Below, in pieces: positions 8,166 to 17,036 of a stretch of DNA of 64,000 bases. Source of the DNA: Streptomyces kaniharaensis (lineage in GTDB: Bacteria > Actinomycetota > Actinomycetes > Streptomycetales > Streptomycetaceae); assembly GCF_009569385.1 (NCBI RefSeq), contig NZ_WBOF01000004.1, forward strand, positions 186,001 through 250,000. The letters run 5' to 3'. The notes under the pieces were generated by a model. That model was given only the letters and a program-made list of their open reading frames with translations, had not been told where the DNA came from and did no database searches. How positions within the stretch are numbered: the stretch's first letter is position 1; each line of letters starts with the position of its first letter. Position numbers and translations under genes: made by a program.

Positions 8166-8774
8166 CTACAAGGCCTGCGACTTGAACCGCCAGACGGCGT
8201 GCTCCAATCCGCCAGGTTCATGCCCGAGAACGGCAGCGGTCGACTCGTATACAGCGCGCAGCTGCTCGTACCCCAAGTCCGGGATACCGGCATCCGCGGC
8301 AAAGGCGCGCAGATGTACGTCCACGGCGACCTGCGATCGCCCGACGAGGTTCCCGATGTAGTCCACGCTCTTCGGCCCGACACCCTTCACCGCGCGCAGG
8401 GCGGCACGGTTGGCCTGGCGGCCGAGCCATGAGTGGAGGTCTCCACGGGTATCGACCCCCCGCGCAGCCAGCAGAGCGGTAATGCCATGAGCTGTCGCCA
8501 CCTTGCGGGGACTGTTGAAGTTCAAGGCGACGGCAAGGTCTTCCGTAGCGAGTCGTGCCTGGAAGCCGCGGACCGTGGCAGCGTCAGGCCATGCAGATTG
8601 GAGACGGAGCATTCGCGGCCGGACCGTTGACTCGTACTTGCTGCGCGCCTGGAAGCTGGTATCGCAGATCACGGCGCCCATGTGCGTCCAGCCGCCGGGA
8701 GGGGGGAACGGGCCGTCGCCAAGGACGGTCCGAACGTAGGTGGCGAGTCGCTGTACGGGGTCGAATGCGGTCAT
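8166..8774 (-). CDS. HhH-GPD base-excision glycosylase-like protein
   Basis: The 202-residue protein contains a helix-hairpin-helix motif, VKGVGPKSVDYIGNLVG, followed by VAVDVHLRAFAADAG. In endonuclease III the same block supplies the catalytic Lys (after GVG) and Asp (VDTH), and both are present here. There is no C-terminal four-cysteine iron-sulfur loop. It is shorter than Nth, so it may act on a different lesion or be a DNA-binding relative. Single gene, convergent with the AbrB-like gene with a 100-bp gap. Confidence 0.65.
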   Translation of the reverse strand: MTAFDPVQRLATYVRTVLGDGPFPPPGGWTHMGAVICDTSFQARSKYESTVRPRMLRLQSAWPDAATVRGFQARLATEDLAVALNFNSPRKVATAHGITALLAARGVDTRGDLHSWLGRQANRAALRAVKGVGPKSVDYIGNLVGRSQVAVDVHLRAFAADAGIPDLGYEQLRAVYESTAAVLGHEPGGLEHAVWRFKSQAL

Positions 8775-8940
8775 GGGCCAATGATGGGCGAGGAAAGTGG
8801 CGCTGCCAGTGGGAAATTACGGACCTCCGACACCTTGAGCGGTTCATGCACTTCCGCGGCTACCTCCGATGGACCTACTAAGGGACGTCCGGCGCCCGCG
8901 CCCAACGGCGCTGTGAGGCAAGGTATTCGGAGAGTTCTGA

Positions 8941-9141
8941 TATCCGACGCTACCGTTAACCGACGAGGTCACCCTGGAGCACTTCCACCAGATCCACCGC
9001 CGTCTGCGCCGCGTCCGCCCCAGTCACGCACCCCTGCGGGTCGAGGCCGTCGAGCTCGTCGACGTCACCGCTGACCCGGCGAAAAAGACCATCACCTGGG
9101 AAACCGTCGCCCCGCCGATCCCGCTCACAGGCCGCACCTGA
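8941..9141 (+). pseudogene. C-terminal remnant of a 2H phosphoesterase
   Basis: Frame 8941-9141 has no start codon but ends in a stop and encodes LRRVRPSHAPLRVEAVELVD followed by VTADPAKKTITWETVA. This matches the end of the intact 2H phosphoesterase at 3522-4151 (LRRVRPSHAPLHIDAVHLVD, then VTADATAKTITWDHLA). Both catalytic His motifs are absent, since only the last ~55 residues remain. It lies 26 bp before the Nudix-fusion gene. It is a decayed or recombined paralogue. Confidence 0.8.
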
Positions 9142-9167
9142 GCTCCTGAAGGAAGCACCGAGAGACC

Positions 9168-10331
9168 GTGACCGCCCCCAGCCACGTGCGGCCCGTCTAC
9201 GCCGGGGAGGAGCCGCCCGAGATCTACACCGCGAGCCTCTACCTGGCCGGCGCTCCCCTGGATCCGGAATCCTCCAGGGAAGTCCTCCGCGAGGCGACCC
9301 TCCAATGGCGCCAGCCCGGCACCCTGGTGGTGCTGCTCCCCCAGCCCTGCGGCAACACCGAAAGCCCGGACGGCGCGAGCCGGCTCGCCTGGGAACGGGT
9401 TCAGCGCGCCCGTGCCGACGAGGTCATCCACTGGTACCCCCAGCCCGGCCCGGCCGCCGAGACCGGGCCGGGCGATGACCTGGACGACGGCCGGTCCGTC
9501 CTCGGCTGCCCCGACGGCACGGCCGGCGTCGACCGGCGTCTCCGTCTGCTCGCCGAAGACCTCCAGGTGCCCGTCGCCGAGACCCTGCCCCAGGCCATCG
9601 CCCTGGCCCTGGACCGCATCGGCCCCGGCGCCCTGCGCGCCGCCGGACAGCGTGACGTCCCGCTCCTGCTGTGGCGAACCCCCTCCTTCCGGGCCTGGCT
9701 TGCCGCCCAGGAAGACGCCGGCAACACGCTGCTCGGCGGCCGGACCTCCTGGACCTTCCGCGTCGGCCCCCACCGCTCCCACGTCCTGCTGTGGGCGTAC
9801 GCCGCCCGCATCCACCTCGCGGCAGAGGGCCGCGTGAAGGACAACGAAGTCGTCCTGGGAAGGCCCGACCTCACCAGCGTCGTCGCCTACCGGCCCGCGC
9901 CCCGCTGGGGCGACACCGAGATCGTGCTCGTCCGCGAGTTCCGCTCCCCCGCCCGCACCCCGGACGCCTACATCCGCGAAGTCCCCGGCGGATCCAGCGC
10001 CAAACCGGGCGACCCCCGGGTCACGGCCGCGACCGAGTTCACCGAGGAAACCGGCCTGCCCCTCTCCCCGGCCCGACTCCACCTCGTTGGCACCCGCCAG
10101 GCGGTCGGCACCCTGTCCGCGCACACCCAGACCGCATACGCCGTCGAACTCAGCGCCCACGAGCTCCAGCAGCTGCGCGCCGACACGACCAGCCACGGCA
10201 ACGCCGAGGAGACCGAGCACACCCACGTGGAAGTCGTCAGCCTCGCCGACATCCTGCGCCCGGACGGCCCCCATGCCGTGGACTGGACGACGCTGGCCGT
10301 CATCCTCCAGGCCGTACAACCCATGCGCTAG
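9168..10331 (+). CDS. Nucleoside 2-deoxyribosyltransferase-like domain fused to a Nudix domain
   Basis: The 387-residue protein starts with GTG at 9168. The first ~110 residues (PPEIYTASLYLAGAPL, a Trp/Arg helix, RVQRARADEVIHWYP) resemble the nucleoside deoxyribosyltransferase fold, although catalytic residues are not certain. The C-terminal ~170 residues form a Nudix-like domain: VREFRSPARTP, EVPGGSS, then AATEFTEETGL, which keeps the E-x-x-E-E-x-G-L end of the Nudix box but lacks the upstream Glu and the Arg. A role in nucleotide or NAD-type metabolite turnover is likely; the exact substrate is unknown. The 2H remnant just upstream may once have been part of the same unit. Confidence 0.65.
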   Translation: MTAPSHVRPVYAGEEPPEIYTASLYLAGAPLDPESSREVLREATLQWRQPGTLVVLLPQPCGNTESPDGASRLAWERVQRARADEVIHWYPQPGPAAETGPGDDLDDGRSVLGCPDGTAGVDRRLRLLAEDLQVPVAETLPQAIALALDRIGPGALRAAGQRDVPLLLWRTPSFRAWLAAQEDAGNTLLGGRTSWTFRVGPHRSHVLLWAYAARIHLAAEGRVKDNEVVLGRPDLTSVVAYRPAPRWGDTEIVLVREFRSPARTPDAYIREVPGGSSAKPGDPRVTAATEFTEETGLPLSPARLHLVGTRQAVGTLSAHTQTAYAVELSAHELQQLRADTTSHGNAEETEHTHVEVVSLADILRPDGPHAVDWTTLAVILQAVQPMR

Positions 10332-10426
10332 CCAAGATCACCAGTCCGGTCGTCCACGGGATGTACCGGGCCGGCCACTGATAGCGTCGACCCCGTGTCA
10401 GCTGAAGCCAACAGGGGGCGGGATAC

Positions 10427-11296
10427 GTGAACATGAACGACGTGATGGGCCAGCTTCCACGACCGATCGCGGAGCGGATGGGCCGCATGAGCGGCATGGC
10501 CATGCGCGCCATCATCGCGCTGATCGACGAAGAGCCGGACACGTTCGCCGCCCTGGTCGAGCGCGTCGGCAGCTGGGACGACGATCCCGGCCGGGCCGCC
10601 TACCCGATGCCCCGCTACGAGTTCGCCACCAAGGAAGCCGCGCGGATCGTCAACGACGCCTTCACCGCCATCGAAGAGCGCAGGCCCCTGCCCAACGAGG
10701 TGGTGACGGAAGGTGCTCGTGGCATCGTCGAGCGCCTCACGCCCGAGGAGTACCGAGCGGAGGCGCTGGCCAAGCTCTCCGAGTTCCCCTCGGGCAGGGA
10801 GCCGATGGACCTCTCCGGCGGTGAGGACGGCGGTGCCGTGTCCTTCGTCATCACAACGGCAGCAGCCGCATGGCTGTGCGGCGGGGCTGGCGGACGCATG
10901 GCGACGCTGGAGAACATCCGGCTGATGCTTCTGCAACAGGCACGTCAGGCTGAGAGCGTAGCCACCGGTGCCCCGGAACGCGAACAGGTCAACAAGATCA
11001 GCGACGCCGACGCCCTCGCCCTGCTCGGCGACCTGTACGACGAGGACTACGCCCTCCTCATTCCCAGCCCACGTGAGCGCGGCCCATGGGAGTGGGACAT
11101 GCTCGCCGTCCTCAAGACCCACCTCCTGGAGACCCCGGCCGACGCGACCACCCCCGAACAGTGCCAAGAGCTGAAGGCCAAGCTCCTCACCATCCTCCAG
11201 GCCGCCGCGGCCACGCAGACCAAGCGGCCGAAGCCCACGGTCCGGCCCGTGGGCAAGCGAGTCCAGCCCAAGCGGCGACCGAAGCGAAAGCGCTGA
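10427..11296 (+). CDS. Unknown protein with basic C-terminal tail
   Basis: The 289-residue product is not recognised. It is mostly alpha-helical and acidic, with a hydrophobic stretch around residues 138-155 (VSFVITTAAAAWLCGGAGG) that could be one weak membrane segment, and ends in a very basic tail (KRVQPKRRPKRKR) suited to nucleic-acid contact. I use the GTG at 10427 after the run AGGGGGCGGG; an ATG at 10433 is in frame. It is convergent with and overlaps the truncated Nudix gene by about 110 bp, so one of the two 3' ends has probably been rearranged. Confidence 0.6.
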   Translation: MNMNDVMGQLPRPIAERMGRMSGMAMRAIIALIDEEPDTFAALVERVGSWDDDPGRAAYPMPRYEFATKEAARIVNDAFTAIEERRPLPNEVVTEGARGIVERLTPEEYRAEALAKLSEFPSGREPMDLSGGEDGGAVSFVITTAAAAWLCGGAGGRMATLENIRLMLLQQARQAESVATGAPEREQVNKISDADALALLGDLYDEDYALLIPSPRERGPWEWDMLAVLKTHLLETPADATTPEQCQELKAKLLTILQAAAATQTKRPKPTVRPVGKRVQPKRRPKRKR

Positions 11297-11504
11297 TCAG
11301 CCCGGCAGGGACAGGTACGGGCGCACCGGCTTCCTCCAAGGCCTTGCGGGCAGCAGCTTCGGGGAGGGTCTCACCATCCTCCCGCCGGCCGCCGGGCAGT
11401 CCCCACTTTCCGCTTCGACGGTCTCTGACAAGGAGCACCCGCTGGGCCGTGGGGTCGGTGACCAGGGCGTAGGCCACGTCGACACGCTCCAGTGCGGTTG
11501 GCAT
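11187..11504 (-). CDS. Truncated Nudix hydrolase, coupled to the PD-(D/E)XK gene
   Basis: The reading frame gives 105 residues. The first ~70 are a normal Nudix N-terminus: VLLVRDRRSGKWGLPGG followed by the box GGRREDGETLPEAAARKALE with EEAG (G-x5-E-x7-R-x-x-x-E-E-x-G, with Lys in place of the usual first Glu after Arg). After PVPVPAGLI the sequence stops looking like a Nudix protein and reads antisense to the neighbouring gene, so the C-terminal half is lost. The start ATG overlaps the stop of the 3.7-kb gene upstream (TGATG), indicating translational coupling. Probably a broken gene; a shortened active form cannot be excluded. Confidence 0.65.
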   Translation of the reverse strand: MPTALERVDVAYALVTDPTAQRVLLVRDRRSGKWGLPGGRREDGETLPEAAARKALEEAGAPVPVPAGLISAFASVAAWAGLACPRAGPWASAAWSAWPRRPGGW

Positions 11505-14500
11505 CAGCTCTTCCCTTCGTCCGGGCTGTTCCACCCCGGGCGTGGGCGCGCCGGGGAGGTCAGGACCTGGGCGAGGTGGTCGGCGATGGTGAAGGCGACC
11601 TTCGGGTCGGCGACAAAGCCGGCCGGTTCGATGGTGCGGGTGACCATCAGCGGGATGACGTCCCAGTTCAGGTCGCCGGGGGCCTGGCAGGCGCGGGCGG
11701 CCGCGTCCGCGTGGGCGGTGATGGTGGCGGCCTTGGCGAGGAGCTTGTCGCGGTAGCGGGCGGTGAAGCGTTGGACGTGCTGGAGCAGGGCGTGCGGGGC
11801 AACCGCACCTTCGGGGTTCTTCGCCTCGATCACCCACAGGCGCCGGGTGGCCGGGTCGGCGACGAGCAGGTCGATCTCGCCGATGAGGCCGGGGATGCCG
11901 AGTTGAGCGGCGGTCTTCTCCAGGAGGCGGAAGCGGTGGGGCAGGCCGGCTGCGCGGGCGACGGCCTTGATGTCGGCTTCCAGGCGTTCGTCGAGCTGCT
12001 GCCGGTGGCGACGAAGGGCGTCCCCGACAGGCCGGGGCAGGTCGGGGTGGGGGAGTCGGCCCTCGTGGAGGTATGCGGCGTAGAGCTCTTGGGAGGTATG
12101 GAGGAGCCAGGGCAGCAGGAGCAGGCGGCCGCCGTGTTCGATCAGCGGATGGGTGGCGGGCCGGATGCGGCGCTCGACCTCGGTGTAGGCGTGCGCTCCG
12201 GCAGGTGCGGCATTGGCCGAGTGCAGGCGCAGCCGGTCAACAGCGGCTGCCAGCTCGCGTTCGGGCAGCGCCGCCCAAGTGGCGGTCTCATGGACCAGGT
12301 CCTCGGCGGTGACGGCGGCGATGCCGTCCGTTGCGGTCGGCCAGTCGGCGGCGGTTGCCAGCACGGCCCCCAGCGCCGCGAATCCGAAGCCCCAGTGCTG
12401 CTGGAGGAGCTGGTCGGCCGCCGCGAGCTGGCTGCCGGCGGGTAGACGCGGCGCGGTGAAGTCGACGCGGACCCGGGTCCCTAGGGTGGCGAACACGGCG
12501 GCCGGGTCCAGGTGTTCGGGTGCGGCGGTGGCGGCTTGGGTGATGAAGTGCTGCTGCCGGGCGTGCTGGTACGCCTGTGCGTCGAAGCTGAGGTGGAGCA
12601 GTTCAGCGTCTGGGTCGGCCGTGCGGGCCTGGTCGGTGTCGGTGAGGGTGAACACGCCGCTGGCGTGGATCTCGAGGTGGAGGTCGTGCAGTCGGCGGGC
12701 GGCGGCGACCGCGGTGGTGCCGCAGTGCAGTACGAGCTCTGCCAGGGCGACCAGTTCGGCGACGGCCAGGACGTCGACGGGCCGGCGGCCGGTGGGCGGG
12801 GCGGTGACCGCCTGCTGGAGGAGCAGTTGCAGGGCGGAGGTGGCGGTGGCGGCATCCGCCTGGCGGCGGCCGGCTTCCGGGGCCCAGTTCTGCGCCCAGG
12901 GTGCGGCGAGGTTCACGGTCACCTCGTGGTGGCCGCGGGTGCGGGTGCTCCAGGCCGCGTTCAGCTGCCGGGCCAGCTCGTCGACCAGATCGGGCTGGTG
13001 GGATCGGATCTGCCGGGTGAGCTCGTCTTCAAGGGCGCGCAGTAGTTGCTCGGCGGGGCCGCCCCGGGCGTAGGCGTCGGCACCGTGCCAGGCTCCGACC
13101 GGCACGTCTGCACGGCGGACGGCGGCGGCCGCGCTGCGCAGGGCCCGGGCGTGGAGGTGGCGCGAGCGCGGCAGGGTGTAGTGGGGGGCGGTCGCGGGCC
13201 AGAAGGTGGTGGTGCCGGTGAGGCGGAGTACCGGGTGTGCGGTGTTCCAGGCTTCGGCGAATGCCTCCGAGTCGGTGCCGTCTCCGGCGCTGCGGCCGCG
13301 GCGGAGCTGCTCGATCAGGTGGTGCAGGAGCCGGCCGAGCACCCGGTGGCCCTGGTGGGCGTCGCCGGTGAAGGCGGCCAGCAGGGTCAGGTCGAAGTCG
13401 ATGCCGATCCAGGCCCGGTCGGGGTCCGCGCCGGTGTGCAGTGGCAGCCACTCCCCTGCGTCCGGCTCGTCCCCACCGGGGCCGGTGGCCGGGGGCCGGT
13501 AGGAGCGGGCGGTCCCGGTCAGCTGCATCACGACGGGAGCGCCGTCGGGCAGGGTGAAGTGCTCGGCGACCAGGGGGCATCCGGTGACGGTGGTGCGGAT
13601 GCTGTCGGCGAGCCCGGTCATCGCGGCCAGGTCGAGCACGGCGTCGTGGCCGCGGCCGGGCCGGGCGATGATGGCCATCGGTGGATCGGTGCTGACCCGC
13701 ACCAGCACTTCACCGGGGCCCGGTTGGAGAAGGTCGGCGTGGGTGCCGGGCACGCCGGGGTCGGGATCAACGAGGTGGGCGAAGCGCCAGTGCAGCGCCG
13801 GCTGCAGTCCGACAGTGGCGAGGACGTCGTCCGGGCGGGCCCAGGCTGCGGCCCGTTGCCAGGTGAGGTCGACCCTGGCCGCCGGAACGACGGCGACTTC
13901 GTTGCGGGGCGGGCCGGGGAGCAGCAGCGTGCCCGCGCGCGACCAGGCGCTCCACGCGTCGAGCGGCTCATGGTGGAAGACGGCGTCGACGCCGGGGTGC
14001 TCGGTGAGCTCCAGGACGAACAGGGCCAGCAGGGCCGGGTTGCCTTCCGCGTCGGCGAGGATCTCGGCGAGCTCTTCGACGTGCAGGTAGCAGGTGTCAC
14101 GGATCAGCTCCGGCCCGAGTACCCGGGGCCCGCCGTAGACCACGAGCCGGCCCCGACCGGTCGGCTGTTCGGCGAGCTTGGCTCGGCCCTCCTCAACCCG
14201 GGCCGACAGGAGGCCGTCCGCGAGTGCGCTGACGACGGCGATGTCGTAGCGGTGGGTGGGTGAGGAGATCACGCACACCGGCCCGGGCCGGGTGGGTGCC
14301 CCGTCCAGGCCCAGCAGCTGGGCGACGCGGTCCACGGTCAGCGCCTGGAGGCGCTCCTCGGTGGCCGGCCCGTTCGGGACCTGGGTGGTCAGGCGCTCCA
14401 GGGCCGCGGCGAAGCTGTTCAGCATGGCGGAGGCCGGGACCAGCTGGCGGCGGCCGTGCGCGACGACGGCGAGCACCGGCCCCAGGAGCGGTGCTCTGGG

Positions 14501-15205
14501 GTGGTAGCGCAGCGGCATGGCGGTGATGTCCGAGGTCAGCCACGCGAGCGCGTGTGCGGCGCGATCCGGCTCCCGGCAGGCGGCGGCAATCTCGGCGGGG
14601 TCCAGGTCGGCCAGCTCCTGGGCGGCGTCGTACTCGCCGGGGCTGATTCCACAGGCGATGTCCTGCGCTGACCGGTCGTCGTACACCTCGGGCCACGCCG
14701 GCGCGAGACCCGACACGAGCCGGTCAGTGCAGCGCAGTACGAGTTCCAGGACGTCGGTGAGGGTGAAACCGTGCACGGCCAGCACGGACTCGTCGACCGC
14801 CCGCGCCGTCAGCTCCGCGCAGCGAAGGAACATCATCGGATGGTCGAGCTGCCCGGGGTGAACCAGCAGCCGCTCCCCCGCCACCTCGTATCGCACCAGC
14901 GCCCGCGGGTCGTTCGGCTCCGCCTCTGTCAGCGTGCCGCGCCCGGGAGCAGCACGGACGAGGGTCTCGACCAGTCCCGGCAGATCCTCGGCGCACGCCC
15001 GCTCCCCGGACCGGGCAGGGCTTCGCAGGACTCGGGTCCACAGGAGCAGCAGGTGATCGTGGAAGCGGGAGCAGCCCGGGGAGCCGAGCGCGGTCTCCAG
15101 CAGCACCACCAGCGATTCGGTCGAGTAGCGGGCCAGCGCCTGGTCGATGTGCTTCCACCGTACCCTCCGGTGCTGCGCGGACGTGGGCTGCTGCGCCGTG
15201 GCCAT
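11504..15205 (-). CDS. 1233-residue protein with C-terminal PD-(D/E)XK nuclease-like domain
   Basis: The ATG at 15205 follows AGGAGA and yields 1233 residues. The C-terminal ~130 residues show a restriction-endonuclease fold motif: GEIDLLVADP near residue 1109 and VIEAKNPEG near residue 1126, i.e. the D...E-x-K pair of PD-(D/E)XK nucleases, as in NERD-like domains. The rest is largely helical and unrecognised, without a visible Walker motif. Large proteins with such a tail are common in phage-defence loci. The gene is coupled to a Nudix gene. Defence is an inference; the nuclease motif is seen directly. Confidence 0.7.
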   Translation of the reverse strand: MATAQQPTSAQHRRVRWKHIDQALARYSTESLVVLLETALGSPGCSRFHDHLLLLWTRVLRSPARSGERACAEDLPGLVETLVRAAPGRGTLTEAEPNDPRALVRYEVAGERLLVHPGQLDHPMMFLRCAELTARAVDESVLAVHGFTLTDVLELVLRCTDRLVSGLAPAWPEVYDDRSAQDIACGISPGEYDAAQELADLDPAEIAAACREPDRAAHALAWLTSDITAMPLRYHPRAPLLGPVLAVVAHGRRQLVPASAMLNSFAAALERLTTQVPNGPATEERLQALTVDRVAQLLGLDGAPTRPGPVCVISSPTHRYDIAVVSALADGLLSARVEEGRAKLAEQPTGRGRLVVYGGPRVLGPELIRDTCYLHVEELAEILADAEGNPALLALFVLELTEHPGVDAVFHHEPLDAWSAWSRAGTLLLPGPPRNEVAVVPAARVDLTWQRAAAWARPDDVLATVGLQPALHWRFAHLVDPDPGVPGTHADLLQPGPGEVLVRVSTDPPMAIIARPGRGHDAVLDLAAMTGLADSIRTTVTGCPLVAEHFTLPDGAPVVMQLTGTARSYRPPATGPGGDEPDAGEWLPLHTGADPDRAWIGIDFDLTLLAAFTGDAHQGHRVLGRLLHHLIEQLRRGRSAGDGTDSEAFAEAWNTAHPVLRLTGTTTFWPATAPHYTLPRSRHLHARALRSAAAAVRRADVPVGAWHGADAYARGGPAEQLLRALEDELTRQIRSHQPDLVDELARQLNAAWSTRTRGHHEVTVNLAAPWAQNWAPEAGRRQADAATATSALQLLLQQAVTAPPTGRRPVDVLAVAELVALAELVLHCGTTAVAAARRLHDLHLEIHASGVFTLTDTDQARTADPDAELLHLSFDAQAYQHARQQHFITQAATAAPEHLDPAAVFATLGTRVRVDFTAPRLPAGSQLAAADQLLQQHWGFGFAALGAVLATAADWPTATDGIAAVTAEDLVHETATWAALPERELAAAVDRLRLHSANAAPAGAHAYTEVERRIRPATHPLIEHGGRLLLLPWLLHTSQELYAAYLHEGRLPHPDLPRPVGDALRRHRQQLDERLEADIKAVARAAGLPHRFRLLEKTAAQLGIPGLIGEIDLLVADPATRRLWVIEAKNPEGAVAPHALLQHVQRFTARYRDKLLAKAATITAHADAAARACQAPGDLNWDVIPLMVTRTIEPAGFVADPKVAFTIADHLAQVLTSPARPRPGWNSPDEGKS

Positions 15206-15270
15206 CGTGGTTCCGTCTCCTGTGCCGATCGTAGTGAAGCTAGCCTGGCAGGAGGGCACCCCATGGCGTC

Positions 15271-15489
15271 GGGGAATCTCGTCAGTTCGGAGACGAAGTC
15301 CAGTCCCTGGTCGCCGCGTTCGCCGAGGCGAGCCAGAGCGCGCCGGAGGGGGACAACCTGTTCCTGGAGGTCTTCGAGACAGTCAGCACCGAGGCGGTCC
15401 CGCTGCCCCGCGACGCGTTCAGCGGCCCTGGGACCGCCGCTGGATCCCGAACACCCACCCGACCGCGCTCATCCCCATGACGGACTAGA
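15271..15489 (+). pseudogene. Frameshifted fragment of an unknown gene
   Basis: One frame encodes a plausible segment (FGDEVQSLVAAFAEASQS, then DNLFLEVFETVSTEAVPLP) without a start codon. After a frame change near 15430 a second frame continues with DRRWIPNTHPTALIPMTD and a stop at 15489. Codon use in both pieces is coding-like. I read this as the broken 3' end of a gene lost when the nuclease locus was inserted. The family is not recognised. Confidence 0.4.
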
Positions 15490-15524
15490 AACACCGACTG
15501 TCCTTCGGCAGTCGCCCTCGCCGG

Positions 15525-16826
15525 TTATGGCTGTGCCGACCGTACGGCGGCGGCCAGTTCACGGACTCCGCTGGTGTGGGGATGATGCAGGGCGAGGTCG
15601 GTGACGATGGCGCGGATGCTGGGGCGGTCGCGCACCTCGGCGGGGGCGGTGCGGTGGGCCGCGAGGAGAGCCTGCGCGGTCTGCTCGGCTTTACCCCACC
15701 GCCACCAGGCGCGGGCCATGTCTGTGTGGAGTCGGCCGCGTCGTTCGGCCGTCGCGAATTGCTCCGGACGAAGGTTCTGACCCGCGTGGACGGCTGCGCC
15801 GGCATCGCCGAGGGACCACAGGACGCCGACCTTGTAGAGGGTCACGGAGGCCGGGGTGACTGAGAAGGTCGGCGTGCCGGGCTGTTCGGGGAGGAGCGCG
15901 GCGGCGCGCTCGGCGTCCCGGATCATCTCCAGGGCACGGTCGCGGTCGCCGGCCTCTGCGGCGGCGTAGGCGACGGTGCAGAGCATCTGCGCGAAGGTCC
16001 GGGCCTGGGCGGCGGTGGTGAGTCCGGTGGTCTCGACCTGGGCGGCGGCGTGGAGGGTGATGCGCTGTGCGGTGGCGGCACGGCCGGCGTGGCGCAGGAC
16101 GATGCTGAAGGCGCGGGCGGACGCGGCGCCGGCTAGGGGGTCTCCGGAGAGGCGCGCGTAGGTGTTGGACCGGTCGGCGGTGATTCTGCTGGCGTCGTAG
16201 CGGCCGACCTTGGACAGGGTTTCCGTGGCCAGGTCGTAGCAGGCGGCGAGCCGGGCGTAGTCGGCAGCTTCGCCGTGGTCCGCACAGGCCTCGGCGGTGG
16301 CCAGGAGGTCGGGGAGCGCCTCAATCAGTTCGGCATGGGTTCCGCGGTTGAACTGCGCGCGGGCCTGACGGTACTGGGCCATCAGGCGGTTCGGGGTCGG
16401 AGCAGAGGCAGGGGCGGGAAGCAGTGCGAGGGCCTCGTCGAGGGGGTCGAGGGCAAGCGCGGGGACAGCCAGGCCGACGGCGAGGAGGGACCGGCGTTTC
16501 ATCGGATCCTCCTCGGATGTGACCGTGCGCTGAGCGCTAGCAACTGTAGTGGCCCGAGGCGGGGTTACGCCGATAAGTGCGGCAAGTACCCCCGGAGGGA
16601 TGACGAGGGCGTCGGCGAACCGTTTGAGCATGTCCAGGTCAGTCGCGGGCCGGTCGGCGGTCTCAAGGCGGCTGACGGCCGAGGCGGAGTAGCCGGTCGC
16701 CTTGCCGAGGTCGATCTGACGCCAACCGTGCTGCATGCGGGCCCAGCGGATCAGGCCGCCGACGTCGCCGCTGGCGATGAGCTTCTGGGCGCGCGGCGAG
16801 TTCCAGTCCGGTACCTGACTGCGCAT
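15525..16826 (-). CDS. XRE-family regulator with TPR-like C-terminal domain
   Basis: The 433-residue protein has an N-terminal HTH (LIRWARMQHGWRQIDLGKAT, GYSASAVSRLETADRP) and a long helical repeat domain of the type seen in Streptomyces XRE-TPR regulators. A Lys/Arg-Arg stretch and hydrophobic segment (MKRRSLLAVGLAVPALALDP) at about residue 107 resembles a Tat-like signal but is internal, as is common in this family. I choose the ATG at 16826 after GGAGGGA over the one at 16847. It is divergent from the lasso precursor gene and is the best candidate for its regulator. Confidence 0.75.
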   Translation of the reverse strand: MRSQVPDWNSPRAQKLIASGDVGGLIRWARMQHGWRQIDLGKATGYSASAVSRLETADRPATDLDMLKRFADALVIPPGVLAALIGVTPPRATTVASAQRTVTSEEDPMKRRSLLAVGLAVPALALDPLDEALALLPAPASAPTPNRLMAQYRQARAQFNRGTHAELIEALPDLLATAEACADHGEAADYARLAACYDLATETLSKVGRYDASRITADRSNTYARLSGDPLAGAASARAFSIVLRHAGRAATAQRITLHAAAQVETTGLTTAAQARTFAQMLCTVAYAAAEAGDRDRALEMIRDAERAAALLPEQPGTPTFSVTPASVTLYKVGVLWSLGDAGAAVHAGQNLRPEQFATAERRGRLHTDMARAWWRWGKAEQTAQALLAAHRTAPAEVRDRPSIRAIVTDLALHHPHTSGVRELAAAVRSAQP

Positions 16827-17036
16827 GGCCGCTCCCTCCGGGAACACCGGACATCAGCCTGCTCACGGTAGCCGGACGGTGACACCCGGTCGAGGCCGTG
16901 TGCGCAGCGCGCAAACGACGTGCGCACGACGGGAGTTCGCTCGGCAGCCGGCCTGGCAGGCGGTGTCCTGATGAGGCACCACCCGCCGGGCACCGCTCGG
17001 CGGCAACCATCTGCACTTCCGCATGGAGGAGTCGTC
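16827..17036. promoter_or_regulatory. Divergent intergenic region between regulator and lasso precursor
   Basis: This 210-bp stretch must hold the promoters of the XRE-TPR regulator and the lasso precursor. GGAGGA at 17025-17030 is the ribosome site for the precursor ATG at 17037. GTGCGCA and GCGCAC occur close together around 16900-16926 and may be part of an operator. I see no confident -35/-10 pair. Confidence 0.35.

Noticed and set aside
9024..10319. 431-codon minus-strand frame opposite the Nudix fusion
   Set aside because: Gly/Val/Ala-rich shadow translation with no family features; the + strand has recognisable domains.
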